Shown here piece after piece: positions 19,006-27,522 of a stretch of DNA of 64,000 nt. The notes beneath the pieces were generated by a model. It had not been told where the DNA came from. It did no database searches and was given only the letters and a program-made list of their open reading frames with translations. The translations under genes were made by a program, and so were the position numbers. How positions within the stretch are numbered: position 1 is the stretch's first letter; each line of letters opens with the position of its first letter. Source of the stretch: Halobacillus shinanisalinarum (GTDB lineage: Bacteria; Bacillota; Bacilli; Bacillales; Halobacillaceae); NCBI RefSeq assembly GCF_022919835.1, contig NZ_CP095074.1, positions 434,001 to 498,000 on the forward strand, in the 5' to 3' direction.

Positions 19006-20415
19006 TTATTTGGAGGTCCCTTTTTGATTTTGTCTACGGATTATAAAGTCCTTCATATCCCTGACACGAAGAGGGGACATTGGAGAAAAGTAAGGTTCTC
19101 CGAAGGATTCCAATTTGCATAAGTGAATCAAAATGGCCATCAAGATAAGAGCAATACCAAAGAGACCGAAGAATAAGGCTGCAAACATCGAAATAAAGCC
19201 AAGTAAACGGGAGATGACGGACATTTGGTTGAAAGGAGCTGCAAAAGAAGCGATCGCGGTCAAACCGATAATGACGATCATTGTATTGGAAACTAAGCCT
19301 GCTTCTACGACTGTGGTCCCGATGACCAAGCCTCCGACGATACCGATGGTCTGCGCAATCGGGGACGGTAAACGAATCGCTGCTTCTTTTAAGAGCTCTA
19401 ATATAAGCTGCATCACAAGGGCTTCTAAAATTGGTGGGAACGGTACGAACTCGATGGAGGTTCGGATGTTGTACATGATTCCCAGTGGCAGCACCTCTGA
19501 ATGAAAGGTAACTATCGCGATATATAAAGCAGGTAACGTAATAGCAATAAAAAAAGAAAGCAAACGAATAATTCGAAAAAAGGACCCGACCATCCAATGC
19601 ATGGAATAATCATCAACGGCTTGATAGAAAGAAAAAAACGTTGTAGGCAGAACGAGTACTTCCGGTGTCCCGTCCACAATCAATACGGCTTTGCCCTCAA
19701 GTAAATAAGAAGCTGCTCGATCTGATCTCTCCGTAGTTAAGGCTTGCGGAAAGGGAGATTGTTTGTTTTCTTGAATAGCCTCCAGTAGTTCTGTAGATAT
19801 CTGCAAGTCCTCAAGGTAAACACCATCCAGTTTTTTCTCAATATTATGAATCACCTCTTGGTCGATAATTTCATCCATATAAAGTAAAGCGACGTCTGTT
19901 TCCGTCCATTTCCCAAACACATACTTTTTCATCTTCAGTGATGGAGCTTTAATTCTTCTCCTTAAAAGCATCACATTAGTCGATAAATTTTCCCCAAATC
20001 CTTCATGTGACCCACTGACCACCCGCTCTGAATCTGGCTCAGCTATGGCCCTTTTATCCTGAGAGGGAAGGGAAGCTAGCAGCGCCTTCGCTTCCCCTCC
20101 AACTAGAATGGCGCAAGAACCTTTCAGAAGCTTAGATACAATCGTATGAATAGTTTCCGTCTGCTTCACCTCGGAAACTTGGATCGCTTTCTCTAAATCT
20201 CTGATCTTACTGCCTTTTGTGGGACGAATCACATAATCCATCAAATTTTCATTAGAAATTAGTGAGTCTATGTACAACAAACGGCACGACTTCCCTCCGA
20301 TCGTTAATGGTTGGATGACAAGGTCATCCGTATGATAGAGCGCGCGTTTGATCCACTCGATATTTTGTTCGGTGTCTTCTGTGAGAAATGATTCATGCTC
20401 TTCCAGTGTAGACAT
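19006..20415 (-). CDS. Germinant receptor subunit, GerAA family
   Basis: A subunit of the receptor. A soluble N-terminal domain of about 250 residues precedes a hydrophobic half with four or five spans; YRVIRPTKG-like and FPQALTTERSD segments plus VLVLPTTFFSFYQAVDDY are typical. The start ATG 20415 has a strong GGAGGGAGATAT site, so the open frame upstream of it is not used. First gene of a three-gene operon in the conventional A-B-C order, expected to be expressed in the forespore. Confidence 0.93.
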   Translation of the reverse strand: MSTLEEHESFLTEDTEQNIEWIKRALYHTDDLVIQPLTIGGKSCRLLYIDSLISNENLMDYVIRPTKGSKIRDLEKAIQVSEVKQTETIHTIVSKLLKGSCAILVGGEAKALLASLPSQDKRAIAEPDSERVVSGSHEGFGENLSTNVMLLRRRIKAPSLKMKKYVFGKWTETDVALLYMDEIIDQEVIHNIEKKLDGVYLEDLQISTELLEAIQENKQSPFPQALTTERSDRAASYLLEGKAVLIVDGTPEVLVLPTTFFSFYQAVDDYSMHWMVGSFFRIIRLLSFFIAITLPALYIAIVTFHSEVLPLGIMYNIRTSIEFVPFPPILEALVMQLILELLKEAAIRLPSPIAQTIGIVGGLVIGTTVVEAGLVSNTMIVIIGLTAIASFAAPFNQMSVISRLLGFISMFAALFFGLFGIALILMAILIHLCKLESFGEPYFSPMSPLRVRDMKDFIIRRQNQKGTSK

Positions 20416-20716
20416 ATATCTCCCTCCCCTCCTGAATAAGGCTCTTTTATTTTGACACTCCTTGAAAAATATATACATCTGATAAGCTTGGTTGGTTTAC
20501 CTTAAAAGAGAGTAACTAAACAATCAATTGATTCTCCTGAAATAATAATCTGTGCCTTTCGCCCTTCCTGCATTTAAAGGGCAAGAATATCGAAGATCAG
20601 GCCGAATCTTTGGGTTTGAGATAAAAAGATTTAAAATTTAACTTAAAGAGAAGGTTATAATAACAATAGTTTATGCAAACAGATAAACACGCTTCTGTTT
20701 GCGATGGAGGAATAAG
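20416..20716. other. Divergent intergenic region, ger operon / oxidoreductase
   Basis: About 300 bases that must hold the promoters of both divergent units. I looked for a SigG-type promoter for the ger operon and did not find a convincing one. Nothing else is recognisable. Confidence 0.5.
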
Positions 20717-21562
20717 ATGAATATTCTTGTGACAGGATTTAATGGTAAAGTTGGTTTTGAGGTGGCCCAAAAACTAAAAGAAAAAGCGATCCCCATAAAA
20801 TGTGCAGTTAGAAATGTGGAGAAGGCTAAATTGGATTATGGTGATGCTTATGAATTTGTTAGGCTCGATTTTTCAGATTCAAGCACATTTGATACCGCAT
20901 TAAACCAAATCGATAAAATATTTCTGATTTATCCGCCAGGCGACAAGATTGAGTTTGAACGTTTTTTGCATCAGGCAAAACAAAAAGGGATCAAGCACAT
21001 TGTCTATTTGTCCGTTAAAGATGTTCAATTCTTACCTTTTATCCACCATTTTAAAAATGAAAAGTTACTAAAAAGGCTGGGTGTTCCTTATACCTTTATT
21101 CGTGCAGGGTATTTTATGCAAAATTTAAATGATTTTCTAGGAGATGAAATCAAAGAGAGACAGCGAATCTTTATACCTGCCGGGAAAGGAAAGACCAGCT
21201 TTGTAGATACAAGGGATCTTGCTGAGGTGGCCATGATAGCTTTACAAGATACGGAAAATCATCAAAATAATAAATATGTGATTACAGGAGATGAGGCATT
21301 AGACTTTTATAGAGTAGCCGACATCATGACCGAGGTGCTGCACGTTAATATTGAGTACACCAATCCTTCTGTAAAAGAGTTTAAAGGATTTATGCTCGAG
21401 AAAGGGGTAAAAGAAGAATTTATCAATGTAGTTATCGGTATTCATTTCCCAACAAAACTGGGACTGGCTAAAGGAATTACGTATGATTATGAAAAAATTA
21501 CGAATAAGAAACCAACGGAAATTAAGACTTACATTAAGGATTATAAAGGGAATTGGATGTAA
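20717..21562 (+). CDS. NmrA-family NAD(P)-binding oxidoreductase-like protein
   Basis: A 281-residue atypical short-chain dehydrogenase. The N-terminal dinucleotide-binding motif is TGFNGKVG, and the strand-order segments FVRLDFSD, IFLIYPPGD and HIVYLSVKDVQ fit the NmrA/NAD(P)H-binding family. The canonical catalytic YxxxK is not evident, so it may act as a redox sensor or as a reductase. Substrate unknown. The ATG at 20717 has GGAGGAATAAG before it. It is transcribed alone and ends in a good terminator. Island gene. Confidence 0.8.
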   Translation: MNILVTGFNGKVGFEVAQKLKEKAIPIKCAVRNVEKAKLDYGDAYEFVRLDFSDSSTFDTALNQIDKIFLIYPPGDKIEFERFLHQAKQKGIKHIVYLSVKDVQFLPFIHHFKNEKLLKRLGVPYTFIRAGYFMQNLNDFLGDEIKERQRIFIPAGKGKTSFVDTRDLAEVAMIALQDTENHQNNKYVITGDEALDFYRVADIMTEVLHVNIEYTNPSVKEFKGFMLEKGVKEEFINVVIGIHFPTKLGLAKGITYDYEKITNKKPTEIKTYIKDYKGNWM

Positions 21563-21583
21563 ATGTTCTATTCAATCATCGGG

Positions 21584-21620
21584 CGGCGCAATTCTGGAGC
21601 AAAGAATTGCGCTTTTCTTA
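21584..21620 (+). terminator. Terminator of the NmrA-family gene
   Basis: GCGCAATTCT pairs perfectly with AGAATTGCGC around GGAGCAA, followed by TTTTCTT, 25 bases after the stop. Confidence 0.88.
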
Positions 21621-21762
21621 ATGTATCGGGCCAGATTGTTCAGTAATTATCCTGTTAAAATTTCTGATTTAATGGAGGAAATTAGCGTGATAGCAGAAAG
21701 TGAAAAAGAAACTTCGATACTGAAATAACATAGTTAATCTATCGGTGCTTTTTTTCATGCAA

Positions 21763-21800
21763 TTGGTCGCTTTTATTGTTAGATAAAAGCGACCCTTTTC
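21763..21800 (+). terminator. Hairpin, possible terminator
   Basis: GGTCGCTTTTAT pairs with ATAAAAGCGACC around TGTTAG, followed by CTTTTC. There is no gene directly before it on this strand apart from the terminator-capped NmrA-family gene; it may belong to a lost gene. Confidence 0.5.
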
Positions 21801-21960
21801 TTGAACAAAGAACAACCTTGATTAGATAGTCTTCAAAGCCGTTCTTAAGTATAAAGAAAATCTTTAAAGTAAAGCTCATACAAATATAAATAACCTGTAA
21901 AGTAACATTCTTCCCTAAAGATACCTTGATATGGTCCCTTAACTTAACGGGACGACGGTT

Positions 21961-22244
21961 GCGGCTCACGCTAACCATACCCGCTTTTATTTATGGGGAA
22001 CAAATGCCATCCTGCAAGACGGCAAGCAGCCAAAAATGGGTTAGGGAGAAAGTTGGAAAATTAATATAGTGGATGAAAAGCAGTGGAATCGAATTAAGGA
22101 AGAATTACGACATGAATATTTAACACTTTTGGAACTGAATGGAATAAACTTCTTGCCAATGAAATTTCAGGTTCTTTGGCTCATTCAGCAGCATATCATC
22201 TTGGAGCTATACGGCAAATGTTAAAAGTAGTCAGGGATAGTTAA
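21961..22244 (+). pseudogene. DinB-like superfamily gene remnant
   Basis: Read in two frames this is the C-terminal half of a DinB-like protein: HANHTRFYLWGTNAIL, an in-frame stop at 22042-22044, then INIVDEKQWNRIKEEL, a frame change near 22138-22145, and NEISGSLAHSAAYHLGAIRQ up to the stop at 22244. The AYHLGAIRQM segment with its histidine is the family's metal-binding helix. No N-terminal part is found. Unlike the five homopolymer breaks elsewhere, it has both a stop and a frameshift and is truncated, so it is a true pseudogene. Confidence 0.7.
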
Positions 22245-22344
22245 AAGGTTTCATAGGGAAGTTTACTGTGTTCCATTATACCAGCTAATAGAAGGTCAAC
22301 AGGTAGGACTAAAAAAGATAAAAAAGTCATATTACAATAAAATT

Positions 22345-22382
22345 GACCAAAGAAGCTTCAAAAAAATGATTTTGAAGTTTTT
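22345..22382 (+). terminator. Possible terminator in the remnant region
   Basis: CTTCAAAA and a following GATTTTGAAG form a stem closed by an AT-rich loop, followed by TTTTTG. No intact gene precedes it. Confidence 0.4.
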
Positions 22383-22403
22383 GATTGAAATGTATATTAT
22401 TAG

Positions 22404-22497
22404 TTAATCCTCTTTACGCTTTAATAATGCATATATCCAATGAATGAGCTTGTTTGCGCATGCAATGATAGCGACTTTGTGTGGTTTGCCTTCTTCA
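22404..22497 (-). mobile_element. IS110-family transposase C-terminal remnant
   Basis: On the minus strand the last 30 codons of an IS110/IS116-type transposase are readable: GKPHKVAIIACANKLIHWIY, then ALLKRKED and a stop at 22404-22406. Nothing upstream of about 22497 continues the gene; it is cut at the junction with the integrase remnant. Confidence 0.75.
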
Positions 22498-22668
22498 AAT
22501 ATGCTGGCAGAAGCTAAAGTAGAGCTTCCGACCATCATGAAAAGGGGCGGACATGATGATGCAGCAACCACAATGATTTACACACACGTAACCAATAAAA
22601 TGAAAAAAGATGCCCCTGTTCAAATTTCTAATTTGTACAGGAACATCTTGGAAAAAATACAGTTTTAA
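22498..22668 (+). pseudogene. Tyrosine recombinase (phage-type integrase) C-terminal remnant
   Basis: The plus frame ending at 22668 reads LAEAKVELPTIMKRGGHDDA followed by a TMIYTHVTNKMKKDA tail, the C-terminal active-site region of Bacillus integrases: HDD in the GH motif region and the nucleophile Tyr in IYTHV. The preceding arginine and catalytic His-x-x-Arg parts are missing. The nominal start at 22444 lies in the IS110 remnant and encodes nothing meaningful, so this is a fragment, not a gene. Confidence 0.8.
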
Positions 22669-22766
22669 AAATTAATGTGAGGGTTTTGTGAGGTTTCTCT
22701 ATTTTCGCCCTTATTTAATCCCTCGAAACCCTTCCATATAAGGGATTATAGGATATTTAGAAAGTA

Positions 22767-23456
22767 CTACAAGTACCCTTTTTCTTTTAATGAGATAAAC
22801 TTCCGATCGCCTATCACTAAATGATCTAGTAATTCGATTCCAATCATCTTACCACATTCTTGCAATCTCCTAGTAACATGGATATCTTCTTGAGACGGCG
22901 TGGGGTCGCCGCTAGGATGGTTATGGGCACAAATAATCGAAGCAGCCGATCGCTTGACTGCTTCTTTGAAGACTTCGCGAGGATGTACGATTGAGGCATT
23001 CAAGCTCCCTATAAAAATCGTTTGCCTATGCAGAACCTGATTCTTCGTGTTGAGAAACAGTACGATAAAATGCTCTTGTTTAAGTTCCCGCATTTCTTCC
23101 ATAACAAAATCAGCCCCGTCCTCTGGACTGCGAATCATGTATCGTTCAACAGGTTTCATTTGTTGAATTCTCCGGCCAAGCTCAATCGCTGAAAGAATAA
23201 GAACAGCCTTTGCCGATCCAATCCCTCGAATAGCTGTTAATTCTTCAATTGTTGCGTCCTTCAAGAGCATAACGCCTTCGAAATGAATCAATAATCTCTG
23301 GGCAAGAGAAGTTACAGACTCCTGTCTCGTACCACTGCCGAGTAAAATAGCTAATAGTTCTTGGTTTGATAAATGGGTAGCTCCAAGCTCTATTAGCCTC
23401 TCTCTAGGACGATCCTGCTTTGGTACATCTTTGATCATGATACTCGTTTCAGACAT
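22767..23456 (-). CDS. radC: RadC family protein (JAMM/MPN+ metalloprotein)
   Basis: About 229 residues. The N-terminal half has a helix-hairpin-helix-like segment (ATIEELTAIRGIGSAKAVLI). The C-terminal half carries the complete JAMM metal site, HNHPSGDPTPSQED. Despite its name its repair role is doubtful; the JAMM motif suggests a hydrolase. I prefer the ATG at 23456; another lies at 23483 with poorer spacing. In B. subtilis radC directly precedes mreB; here about 7 kb of accessory DNA intervenes. Confidence 0.94.
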   Translation of the reverse strand: MSETSIMIKDVPKQDRPRERLIELGATHLSNQELLAILLGSGTRQESVTSLAQRLLIHFEGVMLLKDATIEELTAIRGIGSAKAVLILSAIELGRRIQQMKPVERYMIRSPEDGADFVMEEMRELKQEHFIVLFLNTKNQVLHRQTIFIGSLNASIVHPREVFKEAVKRSAASIICAHNHPSGDPTPSQEDIHVTRRLQECGKMIGIELLDHLVIGDRKFISLKEKGYL

Positions 23457-23501
23457 TGACGGCTCGCTTCCTCTCCTATTCATTCCTCAAAAGTAAGAAA
23501 A

Positions 23502-24077
23502 TCAGCCAGGTTTGATCATGAAAGTATCAAGTTCACGTGCCAGTCTTGACATCGGCAGACCTACAACATTATTGTAATCTCCCTCTATTTTTTCAACTAA
23601 AAGTGCTCCAGCACCTTGAATTCCGTAGCTTCCTGCCTTATCCCATGATTCCTCTTTTCCTAAATACCATTCCATCTTTGCCTGTGACAACGAAAGAAGA
23701 TATACATTTGTACATACAGCAAAGGACACCCAATGATTGAAATCCCTTATAGAGACCCCAGTATAGACGGAATGGCGCTTACCACTAAGTTGTTTCAGCA
23801 TGGAATATGCATCTTTATAGCTTTTGGGCTTGCCTAATACTTGTCCTCCCTGGCAGACAACCGTATCAGCGGTAACGACAACCTCGTTTGTCGAACTTGG
23901 GATTGCTTGATTTTTTTGTTCGGCAAGGTACTGCACAACATCCTCTGGATGCGTATCTTCCGGAATCACCTCATCATAAAGACTGGGACGTACTTCAAAG
24001 GTAAAACCCACTTGCTTCATGAGCTCTTTTCTGCGCGGCGAAGCTGAACCTAATACTAGTCTTGGCAAAACCCACAC
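23502..24077 (-). CDS. maf: Maf nucleotide pyrophosphatase
   Basis: A 191-residue Maf/HAM1-type enzyme that hydrolyses non-canonical or modified NTPs and affects septation when overexpressed. LGSASPRRKELM at the N terminus, TADTVV in the middle and SGKRHSVYTGV are the family motifs. Upstream of radC with a 45-base gap, as in B. subtilis. Confidence 0.95.
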   Translation of the reverse strand: MWVLPRLVLGSASPRRKELMKQVGFTFEVRPSLYDEVIPEDTHPEDVVQYLAEQKNQAIPSSTNEVVVTADTVVCQGGQVLGKPKSYKDAYSMLKQLSGKRHSVYTGVSIRDFNHWVSFAVCTNVYLLSLSQAKMEWYLGKEESWDKAGSYGIQGAGALLVEKIEGDYNNVVGLPMSRLARELDTFMIKPG

Positions 24078-24234
24078 CCTTTCTTCTTTTGAGGTACTAA
24101 CAGTTTACACAAAAGACGGCTTGACTAGGATTTCGTATTTTCTGTTTCTTATCATTAAATTCATAAATAAAAAGCTAATATTCAACAGTAGTAGTTGAAA
24201 TTCTTTATTGCCTTACGAAATAGTAGTAAATATA

Positions 24235-25086
24235 TTAGCTGTTTTTCATTTTTTCAAGTGCGTTTCCGAACATTAGCCAACTTATCCCATTCTCCCCTTC
24301 ATTTGACCATGTTTTTAATGCATTTAAGAAGTCGCCGTTAGCGTGCTCTGTCTCCTGCCATGCTTGCATAAGCTGTTTACGTTCTTCCAAAGGGACAGAA
24401 GCTAGTGACTGGCTTTCCATGTGTTGAACAATGGTTTCCACAATAGACGATTGGGCTTCAGAAACTTCTGCACTTCCCCCTGCGACAGACCAGGATTTGG
24501 TATAGGTAGGAATATCTGAAGCCGATAGTTCTGCGGCTAATAATTCTATAGCAGCCTGATCATGATTACTACCTGCCATTAAGTAAAATTGGGAATCTCT
24601 CTCCCACACTACTGAAGGGACTGATTGGTCAGCTAGATTTTCTTTCCACTCATTTGCTTTACTTTCAGTTGAATAAACACCAACCTGTACGATTGTTGCT
24701 TCAAAACTTGGGTACTCGACAGTGACCATGCTTACAGGATCTGAGGGAACGGCAGAAGCGCCTGCATTAGCTGGTTCATTTGGAGAACTAGTGTTGTCAC
24801 CCGTAACCGATACAAACATACGTAACAATAGGAAACCAAGAGCTAAACTTATGATGAGTGCTGTAATGACAGATAACATTATGTTTTTCATAAAAGGGGG
24901 GCCGTTTATTTTCTTTCCTTTATAAGGCATCTCATGTACATGCATGTGGGAAGAGTCTCCTCTATATTCAGGGGACTCTTTAACATCGGCAGCCGCCGCT
25001 TGTTCACGCTTGGCTTGTAAGATCTCTTGTTTCACCGGTTCTTCTCGTTTACGTAAAGAAATAGAAATTTTATTTTTTTGGCTCAT
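24235..25086 (-). CDS. spoIIB: SpoIIB-like SPOR-domain protein
   Basis: A 283-residue single-pass membrane protein: a basic cytoplasmic N terminus, one span at about residues 70-90 (IMLSVITALIISLALGFLLL), a Ser/Pro-rich linker and a SPOR-type domain (EATIVQVGVYSTESKANEWK) that should bind denuded septal glycans. B. subtilis SpoIIB lies at the same place between maf and comC and assists septal thinning in engulfment. Sequence similarity outside SPOR is weak, so the assignment leans on position. Confidence 0.85.
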   Translation of the reverse strand: MSQKNKISISLRKREEPVKQEILQAKREQAAAADVKESPEYRGDSSHMHVHEMPYKGKKINGPPFMKNIMLSVITALIISLALGFLLLRMFVSVTGDNTSSPNEPANAGASAVPSDPVSMVTVEYPSFEATIVQVGVYSTESKANEWKENLADQSVPSVVWERDSQFYLMAGSNHDQAAIELLAAELSASDIPTYTKSWSVAGGSAEVSEAQSSIVETIVQHMESQSLASVPLEERKQLMQAWQETEHANGDFLNALKTWSNEGENGISWLMFGNALEKMKNS

Positions 25087-25185
25087 CCTATATCACTCCT
25101 GCAATGGTTTCTACCAACCCTATCACAGAAGTTTTAAAAAACTAGCTGAATTTTGTCGTGTGTCCTTCGACAAGTTTCCTTTCTA

Positions 25186-25944
25186 TTAAAAGAAACGAAT
25201 CACATACCAATCAATGATCAATGTACCGGAATAAAAGGCGATTGTCGTTCCCGCGACAATAAAAGGGGCAAACGGGATTGGGTTCTTTTTTGAGATAACA
25301 CGGGTTATAAGCAGCCATATACTAGCTATAGTGGCCAACACAGTTGCCAGAAAGAAAGAGAGTAGTAAAAGATTCGTTCCCATAGCCAAACCGATTAATC
25401 CGAACAGCTTCATATCACCACCACCCATCCCTCCACGGCTGATGATAATAATTAAGCCTGTCCCAGCAATCCCAACAAACACTCCCAGTAAGGAGGACCA
25501 CCATGGTGTCAGGGGAGTAAATGTTCGATAAATTATGATCGGTACTAAGAAAAATAGCAACACCTTATCAGGGATGATCATATAGTTTAAATCACTTACA
25601 ATGATGATATGGAATAACGACATTAACAACAGCGCTAAAACTAACTCCCTTTGGAATCCTAATATAAGGTAACTGCACATAAAAGTTAATCCACTCACAG
25701 ATTCCATTATAGGGTACATTTTAGGGATATCTCGGTTGCAATATCGGCATCGTCCATTTAACAAGAGGTAAGATAATAGGGGGATGAGTTCTAGCCATGT
25801 AAGCTTGTGTAGGCACTTTGGACAGTATGATCGTTTCTGTGTAAATAATTCTCCTTTTGGAACCCGAAGCCCAACAACATTAAAGAAAGAGCCGAGCACA
25901 AGTCCTAGAATAAAAAAATAAACTATGAAAGTATTTTCCATCAA
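25186..25944 (-). CDS. comC: Type IV prepilin peptidase ComC
   Basis: Membrane aspartyl protease and N-methyltransferase that processes ComG-type pseudopilins for DNA uptake. The 252-residue protein has two zinc-type CxxC pairs (CPKC and CRYC) in the N-terminal cytoplasmic loop and the two catalytic Asp motifs, SDLNYMIIPD and GGGDMKL. About seven spans. Position between folC and spoIIB matches B. subtilis. Confidence 0.95.
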   Translation of the reverse strand: MMENTFIVYFFILGLVLGSFFNVVGLRVPKGELFTQKRSYCPKCLHKLTWLELIPLLSYLLLNGRCRYCNRDIPKMYPIMESVSGLTFMCSYLILGFQRELVLALLLMSLFHIIIVSDLNYMIIPDKVLLFFLVPIIIYRTFTPLTPWWSSLLGVFVGIAGTGLIIIISRGGMGGGDMKLFGLIGLAMGTNLLLLSFFLATVLATIASIWLLITRVISKKNPIPFAPFIVAGTTIAFYSGTLIIDWYVIRFF

Positions 25945-26162
25945 CTTTACTCCTCATCTTTAAAAGTATTTAATTTTTATAAGAAAGGGGGATCACTTTG
26001 GTTTTAGGGGAAACAGAGGAAAGGATAATGCAAGAAAAGGGGGGAAGAATGATTTACGTAAATCATATACAAAGTGGCAGAGAGACTGCCAGGCTACCGA
26101 GTTTGCAGTCACCCCCCCTATCAAAATTTTTTAACTAGTACACTCAAATTAATAATATATTA

Positions 26163-27458
26163 TCATAACGGACCTTTTCTTTCAAAATTTTTCCTGATTT
26201 CGGAAATAAAGTATAAAGAACCCGTTATAAGCAGGACATCTTTCTCATTCATAGAACGACATATTCCCTCAACGGCCCTGTTGCCATCTATACATACATG
26301 TTTAGTATGACTAGTTGATAGCCAAGCAATTTCTTCTGCTTGCATTGCCTTAGGAAAGTCGAACTGAGTAAACCACATCTCATTCGCAATTTCTTCAAGC
26401 TGGGCCACCATCTTCTTAACTGGTTTGTCACGTAACGCAGAATATAAAATAATGATTTTCCTATCTGAGTAATGCCGTTTCATGGTATCTACGAGCGCTT
26501 GGGTCCCTTCTTGGTTATGTGCTCCATCAAGAATGACGAGAGGCTGTCCTGACACTTTTTCAAAACGGGCCGGCCAGCGAGCTGACTCGATTCCGCCTGC
26601 ATATAATTCCCGTTCGACCTTATACCCGAGTTCTTTAAGGACCTCCATAGCAAACAAGGCCAGAGAAGCATTTTTCACTTGATGAACACCCATCATCTTC
26701 GTTACATAAGGCGGGGATTGATAGCCAGCAGTGGAAAAGGAAAAAACTTCTCCGTGATCTGAACTGGTTTCATGTTGATAATGGAAACTTTCCCCGATAA
26801 TATCTAGTGGTGCGTGCTGCATTGCCGCCTGCTGCTGTATGACTTCAATAACATCTTCACGTTCCGCTCCAGTTATCACGGGAACATCCTCTTTTATAAT
26901 CCCTGCTTTTTCGTAGGCGATTTGTTCATAACTGTCACCTAAAATCGCCATGTGGTCTAATCCTATATTTGTAATCATAGATAGGACAGGGAGAATGATG
27001 TTTGTTGAATCTAAACGTCCACCAAGGCCTGTCTCAAACAAAACAAAATCCAATGGCTGACGGGAAAAATACAAGATCGCTATCGCTGTAATCACTTCAA
27101 ATTCAGTCGGTTCTCCCCACTCTGTATCACCTAACTCGTCGGCAAGTGGCTGAACATCCATGACGAGGCTGGCAAGATCTTCATCATCAATCGGTAAACC
27201 GTTGATACTTATTCGTTCGTTAAATCGAGTAATATAAGGGGATGTAAATGTACCTACCGTGCAGCCTTGCTCTTGCAGAAGATTTCTTAAGAAAGTCAGC
27301 GTTGAACCTTTCCCATTTGTCCCAGCCAGGTGAATAGAGATGAGTTTCTGTTCTGGGTGGCCTAGCTTCTCCATCATCCATTCCATCCGTTTTAACCCTG
27401 GTTTAATTTTGAATTTTTCACGTGAATGGATCCACTGTATTGCATCATGATAATTCAT
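26163..27458 (-). CDS. folC: Folylpolyglutamate / dihydrofolate synthase
   Basis: Adds glutamate to folates so they are retained in the cell. The 431-residue Mur-ligase-fold enzyme has the P-loop GTNGKGS and the conserved TSPYITRFNERI. The start is ATG 27458; an in-frame upstream ATG at 27497 would only add a few residues. 64 bases downstream of valS. Confidence 0.95.
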   Translation of the reverse strand: MNYHDAIQWIHSREKFKIKPGLKRMEWMMEKLGHPEQKLISIHLAGTNGKGSTLTFLRNLLQEQGCTVGTFTSPYITRFNERISINGLPIDDEDLASLVMDVQPLADELGDTEWGEPTEFEVITAIAILYFSRQPLDFVLFETGLGGRLDSTNIILPVLSMITNIGLDHMAILGDSYEQIAYEKAGIIKEDVPVITGAEREDVIEVIQQQAAMQHAPLDIIGESFHYQHETSSDHGEVFSFSTAGYQSPPYVTKMMGVHQVKNASLALFAMEVLKELGYKVERELYAGGIESARWPARFEKVSGQPLVILDGAHNQEGTQALVDTMKRHYSDRKIIILYSALRDKPVKKMVAQLEEIANEMWFTQFDFPKAMQAEEIAWLSTSHTKHVCIDGNRAVEGICRSMNEKDVLLITGSLYFISEIRKNFERKGPL

Positions 27459-27522
27459 CGATATAACCTTCCTTCGAAAAAAGAGGAGAGTATTCATCTG
27501 AATACCCTCCCGTATCCGTACC

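Noticed and set aside
19034..19597. Minus-strand ORF of 187 codons inside gerAA
   Set aside because: Overlaps the well-supported receptor subunit in another frame with no homology.
20416..20716. SigG promoter for the germinant receptor operon
   Set aside because: No sequence with a convincing SigG -35 and -10 at proper spacing was seen by eye.
21739..21978. 79-codon minus-strand ORF
   Set aside because: Crosses a hairpin and ends in low-quality sequence; no ribosome site or family features.
22444..22668. A single 74-residue protein
   Set aside because: Chimeric frame: its first part is antisense to an IS110 tail, the rest an integrase tail.
25995..26125. Possible c-di-GMP (GEMM-I) riboswitch on the plus strand
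   Set aside because: A GAAA, a TGCAA and a final GCCAGGCTACCGA resemble the motif, but the first stem does not pair and the flanking genes are both on the opposite strand.
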